Shown piece by piece: positions 1 to 9,577 of a stretch of DNA of 33,933 nt (its first letter is position 1; each line of letters starts with the position of its first letter). This stretch comes from Coemansia sp. RSA 1804 (Eukaryota > Kickxellomycota > Kickxellomycetes > Kickxellales > Kickxellaceae): assembly GCA_027578815.1 (NCBI GenBank), contig JANBTH010000113.1, forward strand, positions 1-33,933, given 5' to 3'. Position numbers and translations under genes: made by a program. Below the pieces are notes generated by a model. The model searched no databases. It saw only the letters and a list, made by a program, of their open reading frames with translations, and was not told where the DNA came from.

Positions 1-644
1 GCCTTTTCCGCATAACCATCCGGCTTTGAATCTCGACATCTAACAAGCGCCTCGACAAGCTTTGAAATGCTGTTGGTCGTCTGTGTTGCAGCGCCTTTGG
101 CAGTGGGGCTGCTTGCCAGTGCAACGTTTGCAATTTCCTTAATACCAGGTTTTAGATATGTGGCTACTTGCCTTTTTGCTTCGCTTATGAGGCTTTCCTC
201 TATCTGCCTCCTATCTAATGCAAATGTACTGGGTGAACGACCTGTACCTGTGGTTTCTATCATCTGAGTGAATGCAATTTTTTGGCTGGAACAGGCGGTT
301 GATTGGTGTCCTCGATTCCTAAACAAATTGAATTTGCAAACACATAAAGGCTTAGTGATGACTGTCTATATTCAAATGGGTTCTTTCCCTCGTCACATTC
401 AGCAAACAAGCTAGCAACTATGTTGTATACAGGTTAGTCATGACCCTATATCAGCACATGCTACACCTGACTTACCTTTTCCTTTGCTTTTTTCGCTTTG
501 CTTTGTGCGCTTTGCTTCTGGAGTTACATAGGCAGTTATCTCCATCGTGCGCTTTGCACCAACAGGCGTCTTAGGTGGCTCCTCCTTTTGTTTGTGTGCC
601 GAAAACGACGACTCGCCTAACACACCGCTGCTGCTGCTGGACAT
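1..644 (-). CDS. Unrecognised spliced gene, 3' part cut by the window edge; possibly broken
   Basis: I do not recognise this protein. Exon 1 (476-644) starts at an ATG and encodes 56 residues: a serine-rich start, then a Lys/Arg-rich stretch resembling a nuclear-localisation patch. It ends at a strong GTAAGT donor. A 58-nt intron (418-475) has a CTAAC branch-like site and a TAG acceptor. The spliced phase-1 frame runs another 51 codons through 417-263 and meets TGA at 260-262. A different frame is open from 263 to the window edge (87 codons, beginning with ATG at 261-263 just after a CAG). So either a second intron ends at that CAG, the gene is frameshifted, or the real stop is at 260. I found no good donor for a second intron. 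Composition is AT-rich like the surrounding relics, so it may be decaying. Confidence 0.45.
418..475 (-). other. Spliceosomal intron, 58 nt, phase 1
   Basis: Donor GTAAGT reads down from 475. CTAAC lies at 433-437 (minus) and the acceptor TAG at 418-420. Removing it keeps the frame open for 51 further codons where the unspliced frame stops at 438, which supports a real intron. Confidence 0.6.
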
Positions 645-871
645 TTGACTTTAAGGCTTGGCTGGGCTACAGCTAGAAGAACTCGAAAGGTGAATACGAC
701 GATAAAACAATAGGGCAAATGAGATGAGTGAAAGGTAAATAATACAATATACAATAATGGCTTTTGAAACAGAGAAAGCAAACTATTTTTATGCACTTGA
801 ATGGTCATTTAATAAAGATTTGTTACCGTTATTTAAATTATTATAAACAAAGAAGTTGATCGGCTGATCGA

Positions 872-1078
872 TTGACGCTGATCATTGGATTTTCCCGAAT
901 TACAGCTGATGGAACTAAAGTAAGCTCGCTCAGTTTCCAGGATGGAATATGTCATCCTTCAATAGAATGCGCTGTACACAACAAAATTGAAGCTAAAGCA
1001 CATTCCTCTGCTTTGGTAGCTATGCTATGGCCTGATTATTACAGCAAGAAAGTATACGCATTCCGCTTAGAAAGTTGA
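872..1078 (+). pseudogene. Possible coding relic, unrecognised
   Basis: A 68-codon open stretch inside AT-rich DNA has balanced, protein-like composition (for example the run AMLWPDYYSKKVYAF) and ends at TGA 1076-1078. It begins at a TTG, not an ATG. The sequence TTTTCCCGAATTACAG just inside it resembles a splice acceptor, so it could be a last exon whose upstream part is gone. No family is recognised and chance cannot be excluded. Confidence 0.2.
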
Positions 1079-1215
1079 TGGGTACTGCCCGGTTTTCCAC
1101 GCTGAAAAAAGGATTAGAGTTATTAATTTTTTATTACCTAAATTTTCAAAGTAGATTTTTTAAATGTTATTTGATATAGAAACTGAATATTTCTTGAGAA
1201 AACATGTCAAAACTC

Positions 1216-1250
1216 GGAATGTTGACAGGTATAAATATGGTCAACATTCC
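1216..1250. repeat. Inverted repeat copy 1 (11-bp arms, 13-bp loop)
   Basis: Left arm GGAATGTTGAC at 1216-1226 and right arm GTCAACATTCC at 1240-1250 are perfect reverse complements around a 13-base loop containing ATAAATA. The same arms and the same loop length recur at 1460-1494. Confidence 0.85.
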
Positions 1251-1459
1251 ATTGCCAAAATACAACTATTTGAATCAAATCATAATCACCAGTTGTATCA
1301 TAATAAGGGTACAATCTTATAATTTGATAAAAATGCTAGCATTTCATATGTTATTATAATGGTGATAAATGTTAGTATTAATAAATGATATTAACACATA
1401 ATGCTTATTATAATATATTGAGATGTAATAATGTTAAAATTTGGTACTTTCAGAATAAG

Positions 1460-1494
1460 GGAATGTTGACAAATATAAATAACGTCAACATTCC
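1460..1494. repeat. Inverted repeat copy 2 (11-bp arms, 13-bp loop)
   Basis: GGAATGTTGAC at 1460-1470 and GTCAACATTCC at 1484-1494 flank a 13-base loop that again contains ATAAATA. Arms are identical to copy 1, 244 bp away. The outer flanks show no target-site duplication and no obvious similarity, so these look like two placed dyads and not one long duplication. Confidence 0.85.
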
Positions 1495-1821
1495 AAAGCT
1501 TGGTAGATATCTAAAAATGCTAATATAGTTATTTATTATATTTATATGATCAAAATGTAACAATCTTGTAGGAATAATAGCTGTTCTCTGAAGGCAGCTT
1601 TTAGAGTGATAAAGTGTATTTGCAACCTAGTACTAAGACGCACAGTTGAATTTTGCTGCCATGAGAGAGAGCCAAACCAATTATAAACTGCTAAATTATA
1701 ATTCTAGTCATATCAATAAAGTCTTAAAAAAGTTGGCCGCGGATGACGTGATGCTCCCTGTTCATTGAGCCACCCTTGATTTTGATTACCACTAATATCA
1801 TGTGACATTGTATGTTGTTTG

Positions 1822-2120
1822 TCAATTTAACAACAAAGCAGCTGTCAGGCTTTCTCTTTTTGCCGTCGCCGCGCCTGATAAGCCTATTGTGCGTGCATAC
1901 CAGAACAGCCAGGAATAGTGCTGGGCGTAAGCCTTGCTTGTGTCTGAGCGTCCTGGAAGAGCGCTCCAAATGCATCCTGGTACATCTACTCCAATAAAGA
2001 ACTGCTGCAGAGCTTTAGTTTTATATCAGCGCATTTTTGACGGTGCTTCTTAAGGATTGTTGCAACATTGCCAATGTCTTCAAATGACTTGTTGTAGTAA
2101 AACTTGTCTCCGACCTCACT
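1822..2120 (-). pseudogene. Frameshifted coding relic, unrecognised family
   Basis: Two consecutive minus-strand segments read like one protein broken by a frameshift. The first runs from 2120 to about 2020 (begins SEVGDKFYYNKSFEDIG). The second runs from 2016 to the TGA at 1822-1824 (includes FFIGVDVPGCIWSALPGRSD and HYSWLFWYARTIGL). The junction lies near 2016-2035. The patch is locally more GC-rich than its surroundings, as expected for decayed coding DNA in AT-rich filler. A TAA at 2121-2123 caps the upstream side. No domain is recognised, so transposon origin is possible but unproven. Confidence 0.4.
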
Positions 2121-2860
2121 TTAGCTATTGCCAAGCATAGAAAAACATTTAAAAGGGTTGACAAATTACATGTATCCGTATGAAGCTCGCTCAATCTGGC
2201 TTACTCATTTGTCATGAATTAGTTTATTGCTTGCACAGCCATATGGGGCGCGTTGACTACAATGATATAATATCAAGCAACACGCGCACATGCTTTTTTA
2301 TTTAAGTGTAAGAAAACAGGCTGTTAGAAAACCTTTTCTGCCTGGAATAAATATGTTAAAACTTTGATTATATTAAAATTTATATGTTATATTTATAAAC
2401 GTTTACATGTTGTTAAAATTCCTTCTAGAAATTTACTGCAAATTTGGATATGCTGCTCAGAGCAATGAGTGAGAACATGGGATAAACGTCTGACATTTAT
2501 CATTCCTCAAAAATGATACTAAGAATGTCATAAGCTATTCATGACAATAAGCGTCAAAGTATAACAACAATGGCTTGTCTTGAATAGTAATTTCCTAGGT
2601 TTCCTTATAGCAAATAAAATACTTTTTATATTTTACTTGAAACCTCATCGAAGCAGATACTTGACATTATTTATACATATCAACTTTTTTATCCTGAAAC
2701 CGTAACAATTATATCAAATCTTACCACTCGATTACATTATGATAGGTATAAAATGTTAACACTGATTGCTTAATTAAAACGAAATGACTAGCTATATAAT
2801 TTACTGAGTGAATAATTTTGCTCTTGGTTTGCGACTAAATATTGTTCATGTAATGCTTGA
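2121..2860. other. AT-rich gene-free stretch
   Basis: Very AT-rich on both strands, with frequent stops in all frames. I see no genes, repeats or RNA features that I can support. Confidence 0.5.
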
Positions 2861-3321
2861 TGCTTAGGATTCCGAGCCTGCTGTGTTAAGGCATTGATAA
2901 TGGCTTTGCCAACACACAAGTATGCGTTAAAAATAATTACAAGGTGGGGCAAGGACCGTGAACAAGCTTAGCTATCTTTGGTTTTGATGAGTGGTCAAGC
3001 ATTCTGCCAAACGCAGAAACATTACATGGTCTAGCTGTGTGAGAGTTTTTCCGCGCTCATACAGAAGCAGCCCTGGATAACTCAATACTAATGCCCCAAG
3101 CAATGTTTGCACGCTGGAGGAAGATATTGTTAGAGCGTATCATTCACAATTTCTATGCTGCGCATAGCCACTCAAGCAACTCTTTTCAGGAAGGTTGGCT
3201 CAATGCCGACACCTCCTGGTTTCAGATTGAACCAGACGGAGCCAGCCAACTGGACAAGCTGACCACTGTCCTATCTTCTTTTCAAAACGTTGCTTTGCAG
3301 TCTCTCCGAAAACCCATTTAA
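2861..3321 (+). pseudogene. Decayed gene fragment with frameshift and in-frame TGA
   Basis: Three joined pieces read as one protein of about 150 residues. Piece one (2861-2968, with an ATG at 2900) includes TRWGKDREQA and stops at TAG 2969-2971. Piece two starts at 2962 in the next frame (LAIFGFDEWSSILPNAE) and hits TGA at 3040-3042. Piece three continues in the same frame (EFFRAHTEAALDN, then FARWRKILLERIIHNFYAAH) to TAA 3319-3321. Aromatic-rich protein-like composition on both sides of each break argues for a former gene. The family is not recognised. Confidence 0.45.
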
Positions 3322-4064
3322 ACGCAGGCGGCCCAAACTGCTATCACTGCGTTTCTTATAAGTTTGTGTGTTTAGTAGTGTTATTTCAATTGGCGGATAG
3401 ATGCAGACCCAACATACCCGATTGATAATAAATCAACTTTTATTTTGGAAAAAATGAAAACACATAAAAAAACGCCAATCCTAGTAATTGAAACAGAATC
3501 AACAATCATTGCATGATCTGTGGGTATTACGTGTAAACGGGGTATATTCAAGAACTCGGTATGTTAATTCTATTGCATAAATAAGAAGATGAAGATCAAC
3601 CCCAGAAATCTCACAATATGGGTCAGGCAGAGCCGTGGCTTTTATACTCTTTTGTGATACCTATGTTTTGTATAGCCGATTGACACCAGTCCGTATTAAA
3701 AAAGAACCTGCGACCTACCAATAGCAACGTATGATGTGCAATTGTTGATTGGCAAGTTACATCAAATCATGACACCTAAACATCGGTGACGATATGTGAT
3801 TAATGAACAACATCGGCCCGCAACAGTGGGTGTGGGATGATCACCCTGGTAGAGGTCTATTATGTCAGTCCTGCATGTGGGTTGCCAGCAGGATTGCCGA
3901 CACCCCCTGTATCAGCCCCCAGGGATCTACTGTAATCCATGGGTGTAACATTACTTTTAAAATTAGCAAAATTGGTCGAGAAAAGAAAAATATTCAACAA
4001 CTAAACATTGATAATGATGTGCAATGTGCGTTGTAGTTGCCATGTACAATTTGTGATTGATGAA
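3322..4064. other. Gene-free stretch with weak diverged short repeats
   Basis: No convincing coding frame. A short motif recurs in diverged form: 3793-3816 and 4050-4073 match at 20 of 24 positions (core TGTGATTnATGAACnACATC), and 3741-3770 is a weaker third copy (about 21 of 30). Confidence 0.35.
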
Positions 4065-4127
4065 CTACATCAGATCACAACAAAATGTTTGCTTGGGTTG
4101 CTTAGGCTTGCACACGCGACTAATCCG

Positions 4128-5540
4128 TTACTCGTTTGGCTTCTCAAACCTGTCGTACAGCGGCTCCAGCTGCTCCTTGCACTTTCGACGCAAAATGTTG
4201 TTTGCATCAGCAACTTTGAAGAATGTTGGCGCAACCTCAACCAGCCACCAAGGCTCAACAACCGTGCTGTTGTGCATATACTCCTTTGACGTCATCACCA
4301 GCTCGTGGTAGATGACCCACTCGGGGTTCTTGCTGAACAGCGCACTTGACGGGTAGATATAGACAGGAGCTCCTTCAACAAGTGTCTTGTATCACTCCTG
4401 TGGGTCCCGCTTGGCTGTGTGCCGGAAGAACCCAGCACACAGCGCCCACCTCACCGGATCAAAGTTGCGCTCGCCGCAGCTCACAATGTCTTGCTTGTAT
4501 CTGTCCATGATCCCGACCATCTGCTTGCAAATGTCCGAAGCGCTACGCAGTCGCCGGAACTGCAGAAAGTTCTCAAAGCACCAGGTGTTGCTGAACTTTG
4601 CGGCTTTCCACGAGTTATACACAGTGAGCAGCGTCAGATGGTCGTCTTCAGGCTGATGGAACTTTGCCTTCTTCGAGTCTGCGGCGGCCTGCTTCTCCTT
4701 TGGTCGGTAGAATATCGACCCTTCGGACGACAGCATTGCTGCTATTGTAAGAACCTCCTCACTACATCCGTATTCAACGCTGACAAGAATGGCCTCTGAT
4801 AGCTCGGGACTCATTGGGAACTCGGCCATCTTGCGCCCGATGCGTGTCAGCAGGCCCTCCTCATCCAAGGCGCCAAGCGAGTAGAGGAGCCCAAGCGACG
4901 CAATGAGCGTAGGGACTGGCGGAGGATCCATAAAGTCAAACCCTATCAAGTCGTTGATGCCCATTGCCTTGAGCTGCAGAACCATAGACAAAAGATTCAT
5001 ACGCTGGATCTCTGGAACGCTGTTGGGAAGCATCTCGTTTCTAAACGCTGGTTCAGTGTACAACCGGTGACACTTTCCTGGTCCCGTTCTCCCTGCGCGG
5101 CCTGAGCGCTGGTTGAACTGCGCCTGCGAGATCGGTGTTACTATAAGCTGGTCGAGTCCGGACTTTGCGTCGTATGCGTTTTGCTTGACAAACCCTGGAT
5201 CCACAACATAGTAGATGCCATCGATGGTCACTGGCGTTTCGACTATTTTTGTCGACATGACAATCTTGCGCGATCCTGGCGGCGCTGGCTCGAATATGCG
5301 CGACTGCATCTCGGACGGCAGCGAAGAGTACACTGGCAGAATAATGAGCTCGGGAACCATCGAGCCCAGCGCCTTCTCCGAATTCAGAAGCTTTTCGCCA
5401 ACAGCTTTTAGTTCAATAATATCACGCGATTCCTTAGAAAAAAGGGTGTATAAAGGAAGGTTTTTTTTATGAAATATTCCACATTTAATTCCTACGGCGA
5501 GTGCGCGACCTAGTCTGTATTTGGCGACTGGCGGTTGCAT
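4128..5540 (-). pseudogene. Pseudogene of a Prp22/DHX8-type DEAH-box RNA helicase (C-terminal half)
   Basis: Homologues use ATP to release spliced mRNA from the spliceosome. This copy starts around 5423 with the second RecA-like domain (VPELIILPVYSSLPSEMQSR), continues through helicase motifs V and VI, the winged-helix/ratchet (HA2) region, and the OB-fold (SSALFSKNPEWVIYHELVMT). The whole first RecA domain, with Walker A and the DEAH box, is missing. Motif V reads STKIVETPVT where the family has ATNIAETSLT, and motif VI reads NQRSGRAGRTG where the family has KQRAGRAGRTG. An in-frame TGA (4392-4394) replaces the conserved Gly of DPQEGY. Reading past it stays homologous to a TAA (4128-4130) at the conserved Trp of the C-terminal tail (…W-RISR), with RISR still visible beyond. 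The ATG at 5540 precedes about 39 residues without helicase similarity. Truncation plus two nonsense changes makes a functional product unlikely. Confidence 0.9.
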
Positions 5541-6479
5541 TTGGCGGGTTGATTTCCCTTAATGGCTTTCTGGCGAATGGTGTCCTTTCAGAACTTAAAA
5601 TGCTTGTCTTTGCTTGTTCTGAGTATCTTTCTTGAACCCCCTGCTTATTATGTGCACCAAAGCCGCCACGCATATCCATTTCGGTTGGGTTTTGCTTGCT
5701 TTCTTTATTTTGGTGAATCAATAATAATTATTAGATAAACGTGGTCACATGACCAGAATGATTAGGGCCGACGACATCCAACATTGAAATCATTTCACTC
5801 CACCCCATGCATTTTGATGATTCTGTGCGTTTTGTATGTGAAGGAAAGAAAATTCCACCTCGGTTCAGGATTTCAGAATCTGTGTGCACATCATGATCAA
5901 TTTGTATTGCAAATCAATGTCTGCCTTGCAGTTAAATATCAGGAAAATGCAAACATCTGAATCTGAATCTGATGCTGGGATATCTGGTCATTGCAGAGCA
6001 ATTGGCCTGCGAGTTTATTGCATCCCTTCCAGCAGGCTTTCTAAATCCTTAAATGCAATGTTTATGGCACACGATCTAATCATAGTAAATAATATTGAAA
6101 ATTTAGCTAAAGGCAATGATCCATCATGATGATACTGCGTGAATAGCAGCAACAATCAATGTGCAGTTAAAAAGATAAAATGAAAAACCTCGTGTTTGTT
6201 TAGATTTCATGTGTATGGAATATTAAAAGGAAGAAAATGAAAATGAAATCAAGGAGAAAAACGTGTCATCCTTCCGTCTGCCTATTTAGCCTGTCTGATA
6301 AGTTGTCTGTTTGCATGCTGTAGTTAGACCATGGACTGTCTACAAGATACAAAAGTCAGACTGGAAACGCTAAATAACAACTCGATCTCGGTTTCTATAT
6401 GTCCATTTACGTTTTTCCCTAAAAAAAAAAAGTTGATTTATTATCAATCAGGTGTGCGGTCTGTTGTATGCAATGATGA
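5541..6479. other. AT-rich gene-free stretch upstream of the helicase pseudogene
   Basis: The 5' half of the helicase gene is not present here. A short plus-strand frame at 5884-6129 looks weakly protein-like but starts at GTG, and another frame over the same bases looks equally plausible, so I do not call it. Nothing else is supported. Confidence 0.5.
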
Positions 6480-6818
6480 AGCCACAACCTGGTACAAGAT
6501 GTGAAAACGCGACCTTGCTGCGTGCTTAAATTCAGGTCTATTTTGTTTGGTCTGCGTGAGAATGGCACAAATCCTAATCGTTTTAGGCGTCCTGGCCAAC
6601 AGACGAGTGACCAGAGCTCTGTTTCAGCTTCAAAACAGCCGTCAACTTCTAAACGCCAGCGATATGGATGGTTATTTGCTGCATATTGGATTGTAATTGT
6701 TTTCAGCAACATTTCCTGATCGGTTTTCCATATAATTCCAGCTGCAGTTATCGCTGCAGTAAGAGGCTATGCTCTTGCCGAATGTTACCTTCATGCCTGT
6801 CCGCAGAAATGGTTTTAA
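6480..6818 (+). pseudogene. Possible coding relic with one internal TGA
   Basis: A plus-strand frame encodes a Ser/Gln/Lys-rich segment and a hydrophobic run (GWLFAAYWIVIVFSNIS), meets TGA at 6717-6719, then continues in the same frame with another hydrophobic, coding-like run (IIPAAVIAAVRGYALAE) to TAA 6816-6818. This may be a broken membrane-protein fragment. No family is recognised and there is no good ATG. Confidence 0.25.
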
Positions 6819-6937
6819 CCCTATTAAACATGCTGGCTAGTTGTGCATTGAGATGAAAACAAAGAAGAGAAAGAAAAGGAAAAAGAGAAATGACTGATGT
6901 GTGGGTGCAAATTGAAGAGAAAGAGAACTGGTGCCTC

Positions 6938-8440
6938 CTAGACTGTGACGACGTCTTCGATGTCTTCGATCAGCTGGTTGCCAGAAAGCGTCTTGCCACG
7001 CAGACTCTCGAGGCCCTCGCCGGCGTAGGAGACCAGCGGCGAGATCTCAAAGCGCGCATCGGTGCCCTCGGGGACCTGCACGGTAGCGCCGGCTGCCTCG
7101 GCAAAGCGGATGCACTGCGCAATCAGGTCGGCGCGCGATGTCTCGGGACAGTCGACGCCGGAGCCTGGCGCATTCTTCAGCGGCGAGAACTGGTCCTTAC
7201 GGTCGACTTCCAGAATGGCCATGTGATCGACATAGGGGAAAACGTCAAACACGAAGCGCTCCAGCTTGATGCCGTTGGGCTTGTCGGGGGTGGTCTGTGC
7301 GCCGGTCTCCAGATCAACGCACTTGATCTTCTTGCGCGCAACGTGGTGCTCCAGACGCGCCTCGATCTTGGGCACGCGCTTGCGCAGAAAGTCCAGCGAG
7401 TAGTAGTGGCTGCAGATGTTGCCAGCGTTGTAGGCCAGCTCGTCCGACCCGTCGCGCGTCATCTTCGCCATATCCTCGCTGATCTCCGAGTACTCCACCA
7501 CGCCGTGTCTGCCGTTGCGCATGCAAATGACGCCGACTGGCTCGTTCCACGCCTTCTTGGGAACCACCAGCGCTCCGCACTCGGCGCCGCGCAGCGCTGC
7601 GTAACCGATAAACGTCGGGTCGGCAACGCGCACCAGGCAGTTGTCAACGCAGTACGAGTGGATATGCTCCACGTCGCGCTTGCGCAGCCACTCCAGTGCG
7701 CCACTACGGCGCAGCGCCTCGTAGATGCCGCCATTGCCGTCAGGAGCCACTGCCACGCGCCCTGCGGTCTCAAGCAGGACCTTGCCGTCATTCCCAAAGC
7801 ACGGCAGCACGCCCTGGTTGAAGAAGAACACATCCTCCTTCCGCAGCCCAAAGTACTCGTTCTCCTCGAACATCCTGTGCGTGGCCTCGCTGGTTGGGCC
7901 CGACGTCATCACCAGCCATGGGATATTCGCCTCAAGCAAGCCGCGCGTTGCAAGCTGCTGCAACCGCCGGATGCGCAGCGCTTGCAGCTCAAACAGCGAC
8001 GTGTGCGATGGCAGCCCAATGTCATAGCAGCCCTTCGGCCCCTGTGCGCCCAGCCGCGTGCCCTGTCCGCCAGCCAGCAGAATCACCGCAACCTTGTTTG
8101 CGGAGATCAGCTCCATTCCCTCCGCCGTCCACTCGCTGATCTCCTCGGCGCTGGCGCTGCCCAGCGTCGACGCATACGACTCGGACGCCAGCGGCTCAAT
8201 CAGATCTGCTTCCGCCGACCGAGCCGCCGCCGCTGCTTTTGCTGCCTCGCCCGCCGTGCGGTCGTAGTACTTGTTGCACCGCTCAATGTCTATCGAGCTG
8301 AGCTGCGAGAACAGCTCTGCCGCCGCCACATCACTGAGCTCGTGGAAGTACTTGAACACGTGGCCCTGTCCGGCTGCCTCGTACCGATTCTTGAGCGCCT
8401 CAAGCGCTGCTGACGTGAACAACGGCGTGCCTTGGACCAT
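6938..8440 (-). CDS. UAP1: UDP-N-acetylglucosamine pyrophosphorylase
   Basis: Catalyses UTP + GlcNAc-1-phosphate to UDP-GlcNAc + pyrophosphate in the cytosol, the last step of UDP-GlcNAc supply for chitin, N-glycans and GPI anchors. At 500 aa it is full length for the family (yeast Qri1 and human AGX1 are about 480-505). The nucleotide-binding loop LAGGQGTRLGAQGPKG is at residues 122-137. Other family motifs are MTSGPT (178-183), PDGNGGIY (233-240), VDN (266-268), PVGVIC (301-306), NGIKLERFVFDV (389-400) and KDQFSPLKNAPG (415-426). The ATG at 8438-8440 gives a normal N-terminus, and there are no introns. The upstream DNA is CT-rich on the coding strand, as for other genes here. A long open frame on the opposite strand is a codon-bias shadow. 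Confidence 0.97.
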   Translation of the reverse strand: MVQGTPLFTSAALEALKNRYEAAGQGHVFKYFHELSDVAAAELFSQLSSIDIERCNKYYDRTAGEAAKAAAAARSAEADLIEPLASESYASTLGSASAEEISEWTAEGMELISANKVAVILLAGGQGTRLGAQGPKGCYDIGLPSHTSLFELQALRIRRLQQLATRGLLEANIPWLVMTSGPTSEATHRMFEENEYFGLRKEDVFFFNQGVLPCFGNDGKVLLETAGRVAVAPDGNGGIYEALRRSGALEWLRKRDVEHIHSYCVDNCLVRVADPTFIGYAALRGAECGALVVPKKAWNEPVGVICMRNGRHGVVEYSEISEDMAKMTRDGSDELAYNAGNICSHYYSLDFLRKRVPKIEARLEHHVARKKIKCVDLETGAQTTPDKPNGIKLERFVFDVFPYVDHMAILEVDRKDQFSPLKNAPGSGVDCPETSRADLIAQCIRFAEAAGATVQVPEGTDARFEISPLVSYAGEGLESLRGKTLSGNQLIEDIEDVVTV

Positions 8441-8804
8441 GGTAGCTTGGTAGATTTCTCGCTTGCGTTTTCTCGATAGCGTGTTTGCGTGTATGTCGCT
8501 GGCTATGCGTGTGCTATATTAGTAGAAGAGCAGCCGGTGCTGTTGAATAACTTTCAATGAGCAAAATGAACAAAAGAAGAGTGAGGAAGAGAGAAAGAAC
8601 AAACGAAAGGTGGGCAAGAGTCTCCTGAGCTTTTTTTCTAGCTTGTGGGGAAAGAAAGTGCCATATGGCCAGTGAGAGGGGGAATAAAGAAACAAAGAAA
8701 CAAAGAAAGAAAAGGCCTTGCGGGATGAATGAATAAATGAATGAGTGTGAGCGTGGGCGTGGGGGGCTCCGAAACTTTCTATATTTCAAGCAAGATATCG
8801 CTGG

Positions 8805-8824
8805 CCAGCCAGCCAGCCAGCCAG
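8805..8824. repeat. (CCAG)5 microsatellite
   Basis: Five perfect CCAG units followed by CCAC. It lies about 365 bp upstream of the UAP1 ATG. Confidence 0.9.
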
Positions 8825-9541
8825 CCACAATGCCCATCGCACCCATCCAACCAGCGCGGCGTACAATGACCTTTTCTCACCGCACAATGCCCAAAAAGCC
8901 AAGCGCTATGCTATGCTCTTCTCTACAGGGAAATAATCGCAAAGGAACAGGAAATGCGCCATCCACAAGAGAACCACAAGCTACCAATATCCAAAAAAAC
9001 AGCATCAACCAATGCTGGGAAATGCTCTTTACCCCCATTTCTCTCTGTTTGTCCGCTTGTTCATTCATTCACAAAGGAACGTGGTGGCTCTGGAGAAAGA
9101 AAGAAAGAAAGAAAAAGGGCCGATAGAAGAAGAGACAGTGAATAATGCTTCCAATTGTCATTGTCATTGATATCTGCTGCTGAGAGCAACCACAAGCTGC
9201 AGAGGGAGAAAAGGAACAGAAATAAGAAGAGAAATAGATGATATGTGGCTTGGGCGTCTCTTGGCAGATAGAGTGGACGAAAGCGAAATAGAACTTCCTT
9301 TTCTCTATGGCTGAAGTTGATGTAGCTGACGTGGTGGTGGTGTGAATACTCAAACATGCATCATCAAAGGAATCAACACTCTCCCACCCACCCATTCACT
9401 GTGAATTCTCAAAACGATGAGGTTCAAAGAAGAAGAAATAAGCTGCATAGTGAGATTGAGATGAAGTGCTAGCAGAGTGGAAAAAAAAGTTGGAAGCATT
9501 GGAGGATCCACACAAAGAAGGGGAGGGTTTCGGCTCATGCC

Positions 9542-9577
9542 CATCCGTGTGGGAGAGTACAAACATCCGTGTGGGAG
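9542..9577. repeat. 14-bp direct repeat, 22-bp period
   Basis: CATCCGTGTGGGAG occurs at 9542-9555 and again at 9564-9577, perfect in both copies, inside the gene-free region. Confidence 0.85.

Larger units (their letters stand above)
1079..1821. other. AT-rich gene-free stretch holding two inverted repeats
   Basis: No credible coding frame is seen. Apart from the paired dyads at 1216-1250 and 1460-1494, I see only AT-rich low-complexity sequence. Confidence 0.6.

Noticed and set aside
1216..1494. Classical MITE bounded by the dyads
   Set aside because: No target-site duplication at the outer ends; kept only as a hypothesis in the findings.
3803..4036. 77-codon plus-strand frame
   Set aside because: No motif or coding signature, and it overlaps the diverged short repeats.
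5884..6129. 81-codon plus-strand frame
   Set aside because: GTG start, no family, and another frame over the same bases looks equally plausible; AT-rich DNA makes chance likely.
6890..8413. 507-codon open frame antisense to UAP1
   Set aside because: Composition is Arg/Leu/His-rich with no motifs; it is the mirror of GC-biased UAP1 codons.
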